A DNA stretch of 64,000 nt from UBA8752 sp002172485 (lineage in GTDB: Bacteria > Bacteroidota > Bacteroidia > Flavobacteriales_D > Sanyastnellaceae): NCBI GenBank assembly GCA_042089915.1, contig JBELJZ010000007.1:1-64000 (forward strand). Reading direction: 5' to 3'. Both the position numbers and the translations under genes were made by a program. Positions 25,002 through 33,135 of the stretch are shown piece after piece (the stretch's first letter is position 1; each line of letters opens with the position of its first letter). Below the pieces are notes generated by a model, which searched no databases, was not told the origin of the DNA, and worked only from the letters and a program-made list of their open reading frames with translations.

Positions 25002-26303
25002 TCAAGAGGAGCAAGGCACCCCAAAACCAGACAGCATCACGAGCACATCACTCACGTCTGTGGCCCCATCTCCATTCAAATCCACTGGACAGGAATCTGG
25101 AGTTAGACACGGAAGGGCACCGAGGAGCAAGAGCAAATCAGCCGCCGTTCGCTGCCCATCACCATCCAAATCACCCGCACAAGAGCAGGCCGAAGGAACA
25201 CCCAAAGGGAGGTCCATTTCAGCGAGTTGGCTCCAAAGCATTTCGTCAAAGCTGGACGCAGCGAGCGATGTCGTTCCCGCATCGTCACCCATCCGGATGA
25301 TCACCCTGTCCATGGAAGGAATCACGTAGAGTTTTTGGTCGTTCTTGCCCAACCCCGCCACCAGATCCGACGGCGCCGAAGGAATGAGGGGGCCAGGGAG
25401 CACCAGCTGGGTCCCCACCAACTGATATGCAGACTGTCCGTTGAGCCACCACAACTCGCCGTATGCGGGGTTCAAACTCTGGCTCTGGACCATGGCATTT
25501 GCCAGATAGGCCGGGGGGATAACGGTGTCACCTCCCTGCCAAACTCCGCCCCGAAGCGCCAGCAGTCCAAACCGAGCCATGTCCCGGGGTGTACTGATCA
25601 CCATGCGATTTGGACCTTGTGGCACATAGAACAGGCTCGATCCAATGTGCTGGTTGATTCGCACGTTGAGGTAACTGTTCAAGAACATACCAGACGCGCT
25701 GGTGATGACCTCGGTCAACAAGGTATAAACCGCATTGTGATAGGCCCATCGCGAACCTGGCTCGGCAAGGCACTGCAGACATTCGGGGTCTGTGCAATCC
25801 AAGTCCAAGATGGGGTCGTCCAAACCGGTCGTCATGGTGAGGTGGTTCCGAACGGTCATGTTGGGCTCTTCCGCAGGACAACTTGACCAACCAGCACCGA
25901 GGTGGTCTGAAGAGGGCGCATCCAAATCCAGCAACCCTTCTGATGCAGCCTGCCCCACAAGGGCCCCTGTGACCACCTTGCCCGCTGAAGCCCAATACCA
26001 GAGGCTGTCAGGCGTAAACGACCCGAAATACCACTCGAGGGCAATTCGTCCACCTTGCAACACAATGAAAGAGCGCGTGCCCGATTCGCCCAAAAAAGCG
26101 TGCAGAGAATCCAGCTCATCTGTGCACCAACCCAACGATTCTTGGGGGTCTAAGGTCTCCCAAGGGCCTTCAATTGGCGGAAAGTAATCCGCGTCTTGCG
26201 CATGAACTGCTCCAAAGAAGAGCGCCATGTGCACGAGGAAAACGCAGGACCGAATCATCACCATAGAAACGCAGCACGCAAAGAAAGGTTTCTTTGGTCT
26301 CAT
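25002..26303 (-). CDS. Secreted serine hydrolase (beta-lactamase class C fold) with dockerin-like C-terminal repeats
   Basis: Exported protein of about 433 residues. A hydrophobic signal (MIRSCVFLVHMALFFGAVHA) follows a short N-region, so the start may be 26303 or 26264. The catalytic domain shows YWASAGKVVTG (SxxK with the nucleophile Ser) and YHNAVYTLL (YxN), as in penicillin-binding esterases and 6-aminohexanoate-dimer-hydrolase-like enzymes. The last ~60 residues contain two calcium-loop repeats, AGDLDGDGQRTAADLLLLL and PVDLNGDGATDVSDVLVML, resembling type I dockerin repeats. Base composition is visibly more AT-rich than its neighbours and it interrupts the rbfA-permease order, both suggesting later insertion. 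Substrate unknown. Confidence 0.85.
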   Translation of the reverse strand: MRPKKPFFACCVSMVMIRSCVFLVHMALFFGAVHAQDADYFPPIEGPWETLDPQESLGWCTDELDSLHAFLGESGTRSFIVLQGGRIALEWYFGSFTPDSLWYWASAGKVVTGALVGQAASEGLLDLDAPSSDHLGAGWSSCPAEEPNMTVRNHLTMTTGLDDPILDLDCTDPECLQCLAEPGSRWAYHNAVYTLLTEVITSASGMFLNSYLNVRINQHIGSSLFYVPQGPNRMVISTPRDMARFGLLALRGGVWQGGDTVIPPAYLANAMVQSQSLNPAYGELWWLNGQSAYQLVGTQLVLPGPLIPSAPSDLVAGLGKNDQKLYVIPSMDRVIIRMGDDAGTTSLAASSFDEMLWSQLAEMDLPLGVPSACSCAGDLDGDGQRTAADLLLLLGALPCLTPDSCPVDLNGDGATDVSDVLVMLSGFGVPCSS

Positions 26304-26345
26304 TGAGTTGACAGTACGTGGGCTTACCGGGTATACATTAACCTC

Positions 26346-27590
26346 GTGAACGTAAGCTTTCGCATCGCACGACGCTACCTCTGGGCCCGCAAATCCCAGC
26401 GGCTCATTCACCTTGTGAGCGGCATCTCCGTGGTGGTGGTCGCTGCGGTTTGCGCGGCCATGATCGCGATCCTGAGTGCATTCAATGGCATCGAAGAGCT
26501 CGTGGAAGAGCTGTTTTCCAGCCTCGATACGGAGCTCGCCATCCTGCCTGCCGAAGGCCGCGTCTTGAATGACGCTTGGATCGACAGCCTCTCGGCCCAC
26601 CCCGGTGTCGACTGGGCGGGCGGTGTGCTGCAACAGGACGTGGTCGTCAGGCGACAGGGCGAGCCTGTGGTCGTCTCGTTGCTCGGCTTTGACATCGACC
26701 ACGCCCGCCGAACCGGACTGCAGGGTCGGCTGCGCCGCGGGGATGTCCTGCGCCAGGATACGTTGGGATCACCTTGTGGCTATGCCGGCCTGGGTGTGGC
26801 CAGTCAATTGCGACTGCCTTTCCAAGCCGATGCCCCGGCTACCCTCACAGTGAGCGCACCGAAGCGGGGGCGTCAACTCGGGCGTTCCCGGGGACTCAAC
26901 CTGCTCGACGGCGGTTTCGAATCCCTGCTCGTCTCCCGCACCCTTTCGGTGTGCGGCACGTTCAGTGTCAATGCCGACATCGACGCGCGGCACATCCTGT
27001 CTTCCCTCAGCTTCGCACAAGAGGTCCTCCAGCGGCCCGGACTGGTTTCCAGGGTGGAAGTCGTGCCGGCCGCGAGCTGGAGTGCGGAAGAACTGCGGGC
27101 CTCCATTGACGAGCGCTGGTCCGACACGCTGCTGACCCGCACCCGGCGCGAAAAGAATGCCCTCATTCACTCGACGAGCCGGGCGGAGAAGTGGGCCACA
27201 TTCGCCATCCTGAGCTTCATTCTGATCGTCGCAGCATTCAACATCCTCGCCGCCCTCACCATGCTCCTGCTGGACAAGCGCCGGGACATCGACACCCTCG
27301 CCGCCATCGGCATGACACCGCGTGACATTCGGCGCGTCTTCAGCTGGCAGGGCTTTCTCATCAATGCCGTCGGCGCGGTCGCCGGCTTGGTCATCGGGCT
27401 CACGCTCGTGTGGCTGCAGGACCGGTTCGGCCTTGTGCGCCTCGAAGGTGCCATGGTGCCCGCCTACCCCGTTGCGCTGCGTTTCGGGGATGTGGCCGGG
27501 GTCCTGCTTGTGGTCCTCGGGGTGGGGGGCACGTTCAGCGCAGCGATGGTGGCGTACCTCGTCCGCGGGATGGCGCCCGACGTGGCGTAA
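26346..27590 (+). CDS. LolC/LolE-like ABC transporter permease (FtsX fold)
   Basis: Inner-membrane protein of 414 residues with one N-terminal helix, a large periplasmic domain and three C-terminal helices, the layout of LolC/LolE, which release lipoproteins for outer-membrane delivery. N-terminal ARRYLWARKSQRLIHLVSGI and the later IVAAFNILAALTMLLLDKRR and DIDTLAAIGMTPRDIRRVF are characteristic. No LolD-type ATPase is adjacent. The start is GTG at 26346, four bases after TACATTAA, which keeps only the TAnnTT core of the -7 box. The TAA stop is part of the presumed promoter box of dus. Confidence 0.88.
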   Translation: MNVSFRIARRYLWARKSQRLIHLVSGISVVVVAAVCAAMIAILSAFNGIEELVEELFSSLDTELAILPAEGRVLNDAWIDSLSAHPGVDWAGGVLQQDVVVRRQGEPVVVSLLGFDIDHARRTGLQGRLRRGDVLRQDTLGSPCGYAGLGVASQLRLPFQADAPATLTVSAPKRGRQLGRSRGLNLLDGGFESLLVSRTLSVCGTFSVNADIDARHILSSLSFAQEVLQRPGLVSRVEVVPAASWSAEELRASIDERWSDTLLTRTRREKNALIHSTSRAEKWATFAILSFILIVAAFNILAALTMLLLDKRRDIDTLAAIGMTPRDIRRVFSWQGFLINAVGAVAGLVIGLTLVWLQDRFGLVRLEGAMVPAYPVALRFGDVAGVLLVVLGVGGTFSAAMVAYLVRGMAPDVA

Positions 27591-27595
27591 TTTTG
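27588..27595 (+). promoter_or_regulatory. Putative -7 box (TAATTTTG) containing the permease stop, four bases before dus
   Basis: TAATTTTG, CACC, ATG. The first three bases are the stop codon of the upstream permease. Exact match to TAnnTTTG, but no -33 TTG is seen upstream. Confidence 0.45.
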
Positions 27596-27599
27596 CACC

Positions 27600-28595
27600 A
27601 TGGTCCGCATTGGCCCCGTTGAATTGGGAGACTTCCCACTGTTGCTCGCCCCCATGGAGGACGTGAGCGACCCGCCGTTCCGCACATTGTGCAAGCAGCA
27701 CGGGGCCGACATGATGTACACGGAGTTCATCAGCTCGGAGGGCCTGATTCGAGATGCGGCCAAAAGCCGCCAGAAACTCGACATCTACGAGAAGGAGCGC
27801 CCCATCGGCATCCAGATTTTTGGCTCTGAGATCGACTCCATGCGCCGGGCGGCAGAAATCTCCGCCGCCTCCGGACCCGACGTCCTCGACATCAATTACG
27901 GCTGCCCGGTCAAGAAAGTCGCCTGCAAGGGAGCGGGTGCCGGCATTCTCCAGGACATTCCCAAGATGGTCTCGATGACCAAAGAAATCGTCGATGCCGT
28001 CGACTTGCCGGTCACCGTGAAAACGCGCCTCGGCTGGGACGACAAGACCAAGTACATCGTCGAGGTCGCCGAGCGCTTGCAGGACGTAGGCATCCAAGCC
28101 ATTTCCATCCACGGCCGGACCCGGTCCCAGATGTACAAGGGCGAGGCCGACTGGACCCTGATCCGGGAGGTTCGGGAAAATCCAAGGATGAACATCCCCG
28201 TCTTTGGCAATGGCGACATCGACAGCCCCGAGAAAGCCTTGGCCTACCGCAAAGAATTTGGGGTCGACGGCATCATGATCGGTCGCAGCAGCATTGGAAA
28301 CCCTTGGATTTTCAACCAGATCAAGCACTACTTCGCCACAGGCGAACACCTGCCTCCGCCCACCGTGGCAGACCGTGTCGAAGCCGCCCGACAACACCTC
28401 GACCACAGCCTCGTGTGGAAGGGCCTGCGCCTCGGTGTCGTGGAGATGCGCCGCCACTACGCCAACTACTTCCGCGGCCTGCCGCATTTCAAGGAGCACC
28501 GCTTGACCCTCGTGACCGAGGACGACCCTGCTGTCCTGCACGCCACACTTGACAACGTCAAGCGGACCTACGGTGACGCCGTCCTACCAGCGTAG
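27600..28595 (+). CDS. dusB: tRNA-dihydrouridine synthase (DusB-like)
   Basis: FMN enzyme that reduces uridines to dihydrouridine in the tRNA D-loop. The 331-residue TIM-barrel protein has LLAPMEDVSDPPFRTLCKQ, DINYGCPVKKVACKGAGAG with the catalytic Cys, SIHGRTRSQMYKGEADW, and FGNGDIDSPE / GIMIGRSSIGNPWIF for FMN phosphate binding. GAGAG and the overall length place it nearest DusB. It starts nine bases after the permease stop. Confidence 0.93.
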   Translation: MVRIGPVELGDFPLLLAPMEDVSDPPFRTLCKQHGADMMYTEFISSEGLIRDAAKSRQKLDIYEKERPIGIQIFGSEIDSMRRAAEISAASGPDVLDINYGCPVKKVACKGAGAGILQDIPKMVSMTKEIVDAVDLPVTVKTRLGWDDKTKYIVEVAERLQDVGIQAISIHGRTRSQMYKGEADWTLIREVRENPRMNIPVFGNGDIDSPEKALAYRKEFGVDGIMIGRSSIGNPWIFNQIKHYFATGEHLPPPTVADRVEAARQHLDHSLVWKGLRLGVVEMRRHYANYFRGLPHFKEHRLTLVTEDDPAVLHATLDNVKRTYGDAVLPA

Positions 28596-28600
28596 ATTGG
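28593..28600 (+). promoter_or_regulatory. Putative -7 box (TAGATTGG) containing the dus stop, four bases before the CPBP gene
   Basis: TAGATTGG, GCAC, ATG at 28605. The TAG is the dus stop codon. One of four cases in this window where a stop codon forms the TA of the box. Confidence 0.35.
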
Positions 28601-28604
28601 GCAC

Positions 28605-29501
28605 ATGAAGTCCGAGCCCGCCGACCGCATGCAGGCCTTGAGCCGCACCCTGATCTTTTTGGGCATCCTCCTCGTCGCTTCTGTACTGGCCTCCATTGCG
28701 GCTTCTGTGGTGGCGGCCAGCGTATTCGGGGAAGCGTTCTCCATGTCGCCGGGACAGGCCCTCCCCACCGAGGACAGTGTGTGGTGGCAATTGCACCTGC
28801 AGAATTTCATCAGCCAAGCTGTGGGCTTCGGAGGCGCAGCTTGGGTGGCGGGCAAAATCTGGTCTGGCGCATTCCCAGTGGGCTTGCCGGGAAAAGCTGC
28901 CGGGCGCATCCCTGCCGTCTTGCTCCTGGCTGTACTGGCCACCGTGGTGTGCAGTCCCCTTCTGGCTGCCAGCTACGAATGGAACGGCACCCTCATCCCG
29001 GAGGGCGGTGCGCTCGAAGCGCTCTTTCTTCCACTCGAGGAGATGATTGAAGCCTTGACGACCTACCTGGCCATGGCCGATGGGGGACGTCGCATCATCG
29101 TGATTTTGAGTGTGGCGGCCTTGCCGGCGGTGTTTGAAGAACTCGCCTTCCGAGGGGTGCTTCAACCCCTTCTGATTCGCGCCACGGGCAAGGCTTGGCT
29201 GGGCATTGCATTGACCTCCATCATCTTCAGCGCCATCCACTTCCAATTTTATGGCTTCCTTCCGAGGGTCCTGCTCGGCGCCCTCTTCGGCTGGTTGGTC
29301 TACCGCAGTGGCAGTCTGATCCCCGGGATGCTCGCCCACTTCGTTAACAACAGCCTCGCAGCCGCCACCCTTTGGGTCACGGGCAGCATGGCGGACGACT
29401 TGATGGACCTCACGCCCATGCTGATCGGTGGAAGCCTGTTGTTGACGGCCCTGGCGACGGTGGCCTGCGACCGCGTCATTCGCCGGTCGACCCCTGCCTG
29501 A
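28605..29501 (+). CDS. CPBP-family intramembrane metalloprotease
   Basis: Multi-spanning membrane protein of 298 residues in the CAAX protease/bacteriocin-processing (Abi) family. The metal-site motifs are present: EELAFRGVLQPLL (EExxxR), SAIHFQFYGFLPRVLLG (HxxxF) and HFVNNSLAAA, which give the Glu and His ligands. About eight hydrophobic segments are visible. Such proteases process membrane-bound peptides or lipoproteins; the substrate is unknown. Its last 26 bases overlap the end of ispD on the other strand. Confidence 0.88.
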   Translation: MKSEPADRMQALSRTLIFLGILLVASVLASIAASVVAASVFGEAFSMSPGQALPTEDSVWWQLHLQNFISQAVGFGGAAWVAGKIWSGAFPVGLPGKAAGRIPAVLLLAVLATVVCSPLLAASYEWNGTLIPEGGALEALFLPLEEMIEALTTYLAMADGGRRIIVILSVAALPAVFEELAFRGVLQPLLIRATGKAWLGIALTSIIFSAIHFQFYGFLPRVLLGALFGWLVYRSGSLIPGMLAHFVNNSLAAATLWVTGSMADDLMDLTPMLIGGSLLLTALATVACDRVIRRSTPA

Positions 29502-30162
29502 GCTGGAGAAAGGCCTCTGCACTGAGCAAGTCTTCCGGAGTGGTCAATTTGAGGTTGTGCAAATCGCCCTCCACCAGCGCCACCTCCCTTCCAGCAGCTT
29601 CCCACACCGAGGCGTCGTCAGTGAAGTGCGTTTGGTATTTGACCCCGTAAGCCTGGCGCAAGGGTGCGAGGGCAAACACTTGCGGGGTCTGGACGGCACG
29701 CAAGGATGCGCGGTCCAACGGGGCGCTGCCCCCGCCGTCGAGCCTGCGAATCGTGTCCTTGACCGCCACCACTGGAATGGCGCCGCCAGTCGGCGCCGCA
29801 GCGTCATAGCATGCCCGGATGGTGTCCACTTCCACAAACGGCCGGACTGCGTCGTGGATGCCGACCCAGCCTTCCGTGTGGGGCAGCGCATCCAAACCAT
29901 TGCGCACCGAATGAAACCGTTCGGCTCCGCCTTCCACCACCCGGTCGACGGCGGCCTCCGGGTGCTCGCGCACCACAGCTTCCCAAGCCCCGTGAAGGCT
30001 CTCGTGGAGCACGAGGGTCACGAACAAATCCGGGTAGGCTTTCCGGAACCGCGCCAGCGCGTGAACGATGACCGGCCGACCCCCAAGCGGCAAAAACTGC
30101 TTGGCGACCGGCCGGTTCATGCGGGTGCCCGTGCCGCCCGCGACGAGGATGAGAGATCGCAT
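29476..30162 (-). CDS. ispD: 2-C-methyl-D-erythritol 4-phosphate cytidylyltransferase
   Basis: Third step of the MEP route to isoprenoids. The 228-residue protein has LVAGGTGTRMNRPVAKQFLP at the N-terminus (nucleotide-binding loop with its Arg and Lys), VGIHDAVRPFVE, TGGAIPVVAVKDTI, and FTDDASVWEAAGREVALVEG. All are diagnostic for IspD. The gene converges on the CPBP protease gene with overlapping ends. The sod gene lies 17 bases upstream on the same strand. The polyprenyl synthase at 52594 uses the product pathway. Confidence 0.95.
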   Translation of the reverse strand: MRSLILVAGGTGTRMNRPVAKQFLPLGGRPVIVHALARFRKAYPDLFVTLVLHESLHGAWEAVVREHPEAAVDRVVEGGAERFHSVRNGLDALPHTEGWVGIHDAVRPFVEVDTIRACYDAAAPTGGAIPVVAVKDTIRRLDGGGSAPLDRASLRAVQTPQVFALAPLRQAYGVKYQTHFTDDASVWEAAGREVALVEGDLHNLKLTTPEDLLSAEAFLQLRQGSTGE

Positions 30163-30179
30163 GCGGCGAAAGGGCAGAA

Positions 30180-30927
30180 TCAGCCGCGGGCGGCTGCGAA
30201 ACGCTCGGAGATGGCGTTCCAGTCGATGACGTTAAAGAACGCCGCGATGTAGTCGGGGCGGCGGTTCTGGTAGTTGAGATAATAGGCGTGCTCCCAGACG
30301 TCAAGGCCGAGGATGGGCGTGCCTCCACAGCCGGATTCCGGCATCAGCGGGTTGTCCTGGTTCGCAGTGGAGCAGACCTCCAGTGCACCGTCTTTGACGC
30401 AGAGCCAAGCCCAACCGCTGCCGAAGCNNNNNNNNNNACGGTCAGTATCTGGAAGCGGCCGGCGGTGCCAGAAGTTGGAATGACCCTGCGCCGCCGCATC
30501 CGACAGTGGCAACAGCGAAACGGACGGAAAGAGAGCAGTCTGCAGCACTTCAGCCAGCTCGAGACCCGCGCGTGGCGGCCGCCGCGGAGAAGGCGTCCTT
30601 GAAGCCGTCATAGCTGCCGAACGCAGCATCGATAGCCGCAGCGAGGTCGCCGCTCGGCGCCCCTCCACCGTTGGGAGACATGCTCGTCCAGAAAAGGTTG
30701 TGGTTGAAGTAGCCACCGCCATTGTTGCGGACTGCGCCGTTTCCGGAGTCCTGGGCGCACAGGTCCTCAATGGACTTGCCGACCATGTCGGTACCGTCGA
30801 CCGCGGCATTCAGCTTGGCCGTGTATCCGGCGTGGTGCTTGCCGTGGTGGATCTCCATCGTCCGCGCGTCGATGTGCGGCTCAAGGGCGTCGTAAGCGTA
30901 AGGGAGTTGGGGAAGTTCGAAAGCCAT
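30180..30927 (-). CDS. sodB: Superoxide dismutase (Fe/Mn type), broken by the assembly gap
   Basis: Both ends of a single Fe/Mn superoxide dismutase gene are recognisable. The N-terminal part (30568-30927) starts MAFELPQLPYAYDALEPHID and contains IHHGKHHAGY and YFNHNLFW, with two metal His ligands. The C-terminal part (30180-30427) resumes with FGSGWAWLCV and contains LDVWEHAYYLNYQNRRPDY, with the metal Asp and His. Between them lie ten N and about 130 bases (30438-30567) that do not encode dismutase. The first part would end ATR and the second begins FGSGWAW, which fit exactly, so the true gene is probably intact and the interruption an assembly error. Confidence 0.85.
30428..30437. other. 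Assembly gap (ten N) inside sod
   Basis: Ten undetermined bases join two contigs. The flanking 130 bases on the right (30438-30567) match neither side of the dismutase gene, so gap size and local order are unreliable. Confidence 0.98.
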
Positions 30928-30969
30928 ATTCAAGGGGTTCAGTGGGATTGTGCACCTGCCGGTGCGGGT

Positions 30970-30977
30970 CAAAATTA
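30970..30977 (-). promoter_or_regulatory. Putative -7 box (TAATTTTG) for sod, containing the protease stop
   Basis: Minus-strand TAATTTTG whose TAA is the stop codon of the upstream C-terminal processing protease. It lies 42 bases before the sod ATG, so unlike most boxes here it would give a real leader. Confidence 0.4.
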
Positions 30978-32615
30978 ATCTTCTTCAGCGGGTTTGAGCA
31001 GGGCGTCCAATCGACCAAAGGTGGCCGCGGCTTCCACCCATTCCGCATCGCCACGCAACGCGGCGCGGTGACCGGCGGATTCGCCCCACACATTGTGGGC
31101 AATGCGCTCTGCAAGCCTGCGGCGACTGAGCACCATGGACCGGGCGCGGTCTTCATCGGGCAGATAGGTCTCGTCAATCAAGGCCCCGACCCCAAGGTCC
31201 AGCCCCTCGTCCACGGCGTCGAGGAAAGCGGCCACGTCGGGGTACGCCAACCACTCGGCCCGGCGTTCGGACGCCAAACGGAAAGCCTGTTCTCGCAAAC
31301 GACCCGCATAAACCAACTCGCGGAAGGAAGCCGGGAACCCAGTGGTATCAAGGGGAACAAAGACGTCCGGTGCGATGCCGCCGCCGCCGTAGACCGTCCG
31401 CCCTGCCATGGTCGGATAGGCGAGGGAATCCACACGAAGGACGCTAGCCGCCTCCACGTATTCTCCCCGCTCTTGCCGTTGGAGCCACTCCTCCTCGTAG
31501 TCCACTTCCCCACCATAGGGACGCTGAATGCTGCGGCCGCTGGGGGTGTAGTACCGAGCCACCGTCAGCCGCAAGGCACCGCGGTCGGCCACAGGGAATT
31601 CCTCTTGAACAAGGCCCTTGCCGAAGGTGCGCCGGCCGACGATGGCCGCGCGATCGTGGTCTTGCAAGGCGCCCGCAAAAATTTCGCTGGCGCTGGCACT
31701 GCCTTCATCCACCAGGACCACCAGCGGTTGCTTGCGAAACCGGCCCGGCCGCTCCGTCACATACTCCCGGCGGGGCTGGGCGGTACCTTCTGTATAGACG
31801 ACCAGCTTCCCCTCATTGAGGAAGCGTTCCACCATGGGTACAGCCGCATGCAAGTACCCACCGCCGTTGCCGCGCAGATCGAGGACGAAGCGCTCGGCGC
31901 CGGCTTCCTCGAGCGCCGCCAAGGCGGCTTCGAATTCTTCGTGGGTGTTGCGGGCGAAGCGCACCACCTTGAGGTAGCCGATGCGGTTGGGCATCAATTC
32001 GGCCGCCACCACACTGTGGATGGGGATTCGGCCGCGGCGGATGGCCACCTCGACCCTTCCGCTGTCCGCGGCGCCAGGCCGGAACAAGCCGAGCTTGACC
32101 TCCGTGCCGGACGGCCCCTTCAGCAGCTTCATGACCTTGGTGTTGGACAACCCGGTCCCGGCGATGACACTGTCGTCCACCGACACGATGCGGTCCCCGG
32201 ACAGCACACCCGCTTCAGAGCTCGGCCCTCCCGGAATGGGGGTGACCACCATGATGGTGTCGTCCTGCAGCATGAATTCGACACCAATGCCTTCGAAGTT
32301 GCCCTCCATGGGCTCGGCCATGGCAGCCAACTCCTCTGCGCTGAACCAATCGCTGTGGGGGTCGAGCTCGTCCAGGATGGCATCAATGGCCACATCCCTC
32401 AAGCGGTTCCGGTCCACCGGATCGACATACATGCGATCGATGCGGTCCAACACGGAGCTCAACACCTGTCCGGAAGGAACGAATCGGGGCTCGGAAAATT
32501 CCCAAGCTCCCCGCCCTTCGCCCAAACCGCGGCCGAGATAAGCCCCCAGACAGAGGGCGGTTCCCAAGGCGAGGGGCAACCAGGCACGTGGCATGGGGGG
32601 GCGATCAGTCGACAT
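30975..32615 (-). CDS. S41-family C-terminal processing peptidase
   Basis: Periplasmic serine protease of 546 residues in the Ctp/Prc family. A signal or anchor helix (PRAWLPLALGTALCLGAYLG) is followed by a PDZ domain (GIGVEFMLQDDTIMVV, SEAGVLSGDRIVSVDD) and the catalytic domain: FVLDLRGNGGGYLHAAV, then LVDEGSASASEIFAGALQDH with the nucleophile Ser, and GRRTFGKGLVQEEF with the Lys. Tail processing of secreted proteins or envelope quality control is likely. The start at 32615 overlaps the end of the deaminase gene by 11 bases; 32594 is an alternative. Confidence 0.93.
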   Translation of the reverse strand: MSTDRPPMPRAWLPLALGTALCLGAYLGRGLGEGRGAWEFSEPRFVPSGQVLSSVLDRIDRMYVDPVDRNRLRDVAIDAILDELDPHSDWFSAEELAAMAEPMEGNFEGIGVEFMLQDDTIMVVTPIPGGPSSEAGVLSGDRIVSVDDSVIAGTGLSNTKVMKLLKGPSGTEVKLGLFRPGAADSGRVEVAIRRGRIPIHSVVAAELMPNRIGYLKVVRFARNTHEEFEAALAALEEAGAERFVLDLRGNGGGYLHAAVPMVERFLNEGKLVVYTEGTAQPRREYVTERPGRFRKQPLVVLVDEGSASASEIFAGALQDHDRAAIVGRRTFGKGLVQEEFPVADRGALRLTVARYYTPSGRSIQRPYGGEVDYEEEWLQRQERGEYVEAASVLRVDSLAYPTMAGRTVYGGGGIAPDVFVPLDTTGFPASFRELVYAGRLREQAFRLASERRAEWLAYPDVAAFLDAVDEGLDLGVGALIDETYLPDEDRARSMVLSRRRLAERIAHNVWGESAGHRAALRGDAEWVEAAATFGRLDALLKPAEED

Positions 32616-33027
32616 CCGGGTAACGTACAATCTCCACCCCTGCTTGGTTCAGGAAATTCAAGCCGGAGTCGTCCTTGTAGGCGTCGATGTAGACCACGCG
32701 TCGGATGCCCACCTGGTGAATGAGCTTGGCGCAGTCCCGACAGGGTGACAAGGTGATGTACAGCGTGGCGCCTTGAGCCGTGTGGGTGGACCGGGCCAAT
32801 TTGGTGATGGCATTGGCTTCGGCGTGAAGCACATACCAATGGGTCTCGCCCTCGGCATTCTCGCACGCATTGGGGAATCCGCTCGGCGTTCCGTTGTACC
32901 CATCGGACACGATCATTCCATCGCGCACAATGAGGGCCCCCACCTGCTTTCGGGTGCAATGCGACAGCTGCGCCCATTGACGCGCCATCCGGAGGTAAGC
33001 CCGGTCGTATCGCTCTTGCTTGTCCAT
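32605..33027 (-). CDS. dCMP deaminase-type cytidine deaminase (ComEB-like)
   Basis: Zinc enzyme of 140 residues. Zinc ligands are visible as HAEANAI (His and catalytic Glu) and SPCRDCAKLIHQ (two Cys), with DGYNGTPSGFPNACE as in dCMP deaminases and ComEB. It probably makes dUMP for thymidylate synthesis. Chosen start 33027 (MDKQERYDRAY). Upstream on the minus strand lies TACCTTCG (33050-33057), then a perfect 7-base inverted repeat between that box and the start codon. The downstream protease overlaps its last 11 bases. Confidence 0.9.
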   Translation of the reverse strand: MDKQERYDRAYLRMARQWAQLSHCTRKQVGALIVRDGMIVSDGYNGTPSGFPNACENAEGETHWYVLHAEANAITKLARSTHTAQGATLYITLSPCRDCAKLIHQVGIRRVVYIDAYKDDSGLNFLNQAGVEIVRYPDVD

Positions 33028-33030
33028 GTG

Positions 33031-33049
33031 TGCAGTGCGTTCCACTGCA
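33031..33049 (-). promoter_or_regulatory. Inverted repeat at the presumed transcription start of the deaminase gene
   Basis: TGCAGTG, five bases, CACTGCA: a perfect 7-base palindrome between a TACCTTCG box (33050-33057, minus strand) and the ATG at 33027. It would cover the transcription start, so it could be an operator or a small 5' hairpin. Confidence 0.45.
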
Positions 33050-33123
33050 CGAAGGTAGGTCGGCGACACCGGCAGAAGAGGCCCGGTGACGGACCCGGGG
33101 CGACGGATTGCCTCGGACTTGTT

Positions 33124-33131
33124 CACCTTTG
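33124..33131 (+). promoter_or_regulatory. Putative -7 box (CACCTTTG) four bases before mmaB
   Basis: CACCTTTG, CCCC, ATG at 33136. First base differs from TAnnTTTG. Same four-base spacing as pdxA, dus and others. Confidence 0.35.
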
Positions 33132-33135
33132 CCCC

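Noticed and set aside
30438..30567. Possible small gene or mobile fragment inside sod
   Set aside because: It abuts an N run and breaks an otherwise seamless coding sequence; contig-end artefact is more likely.
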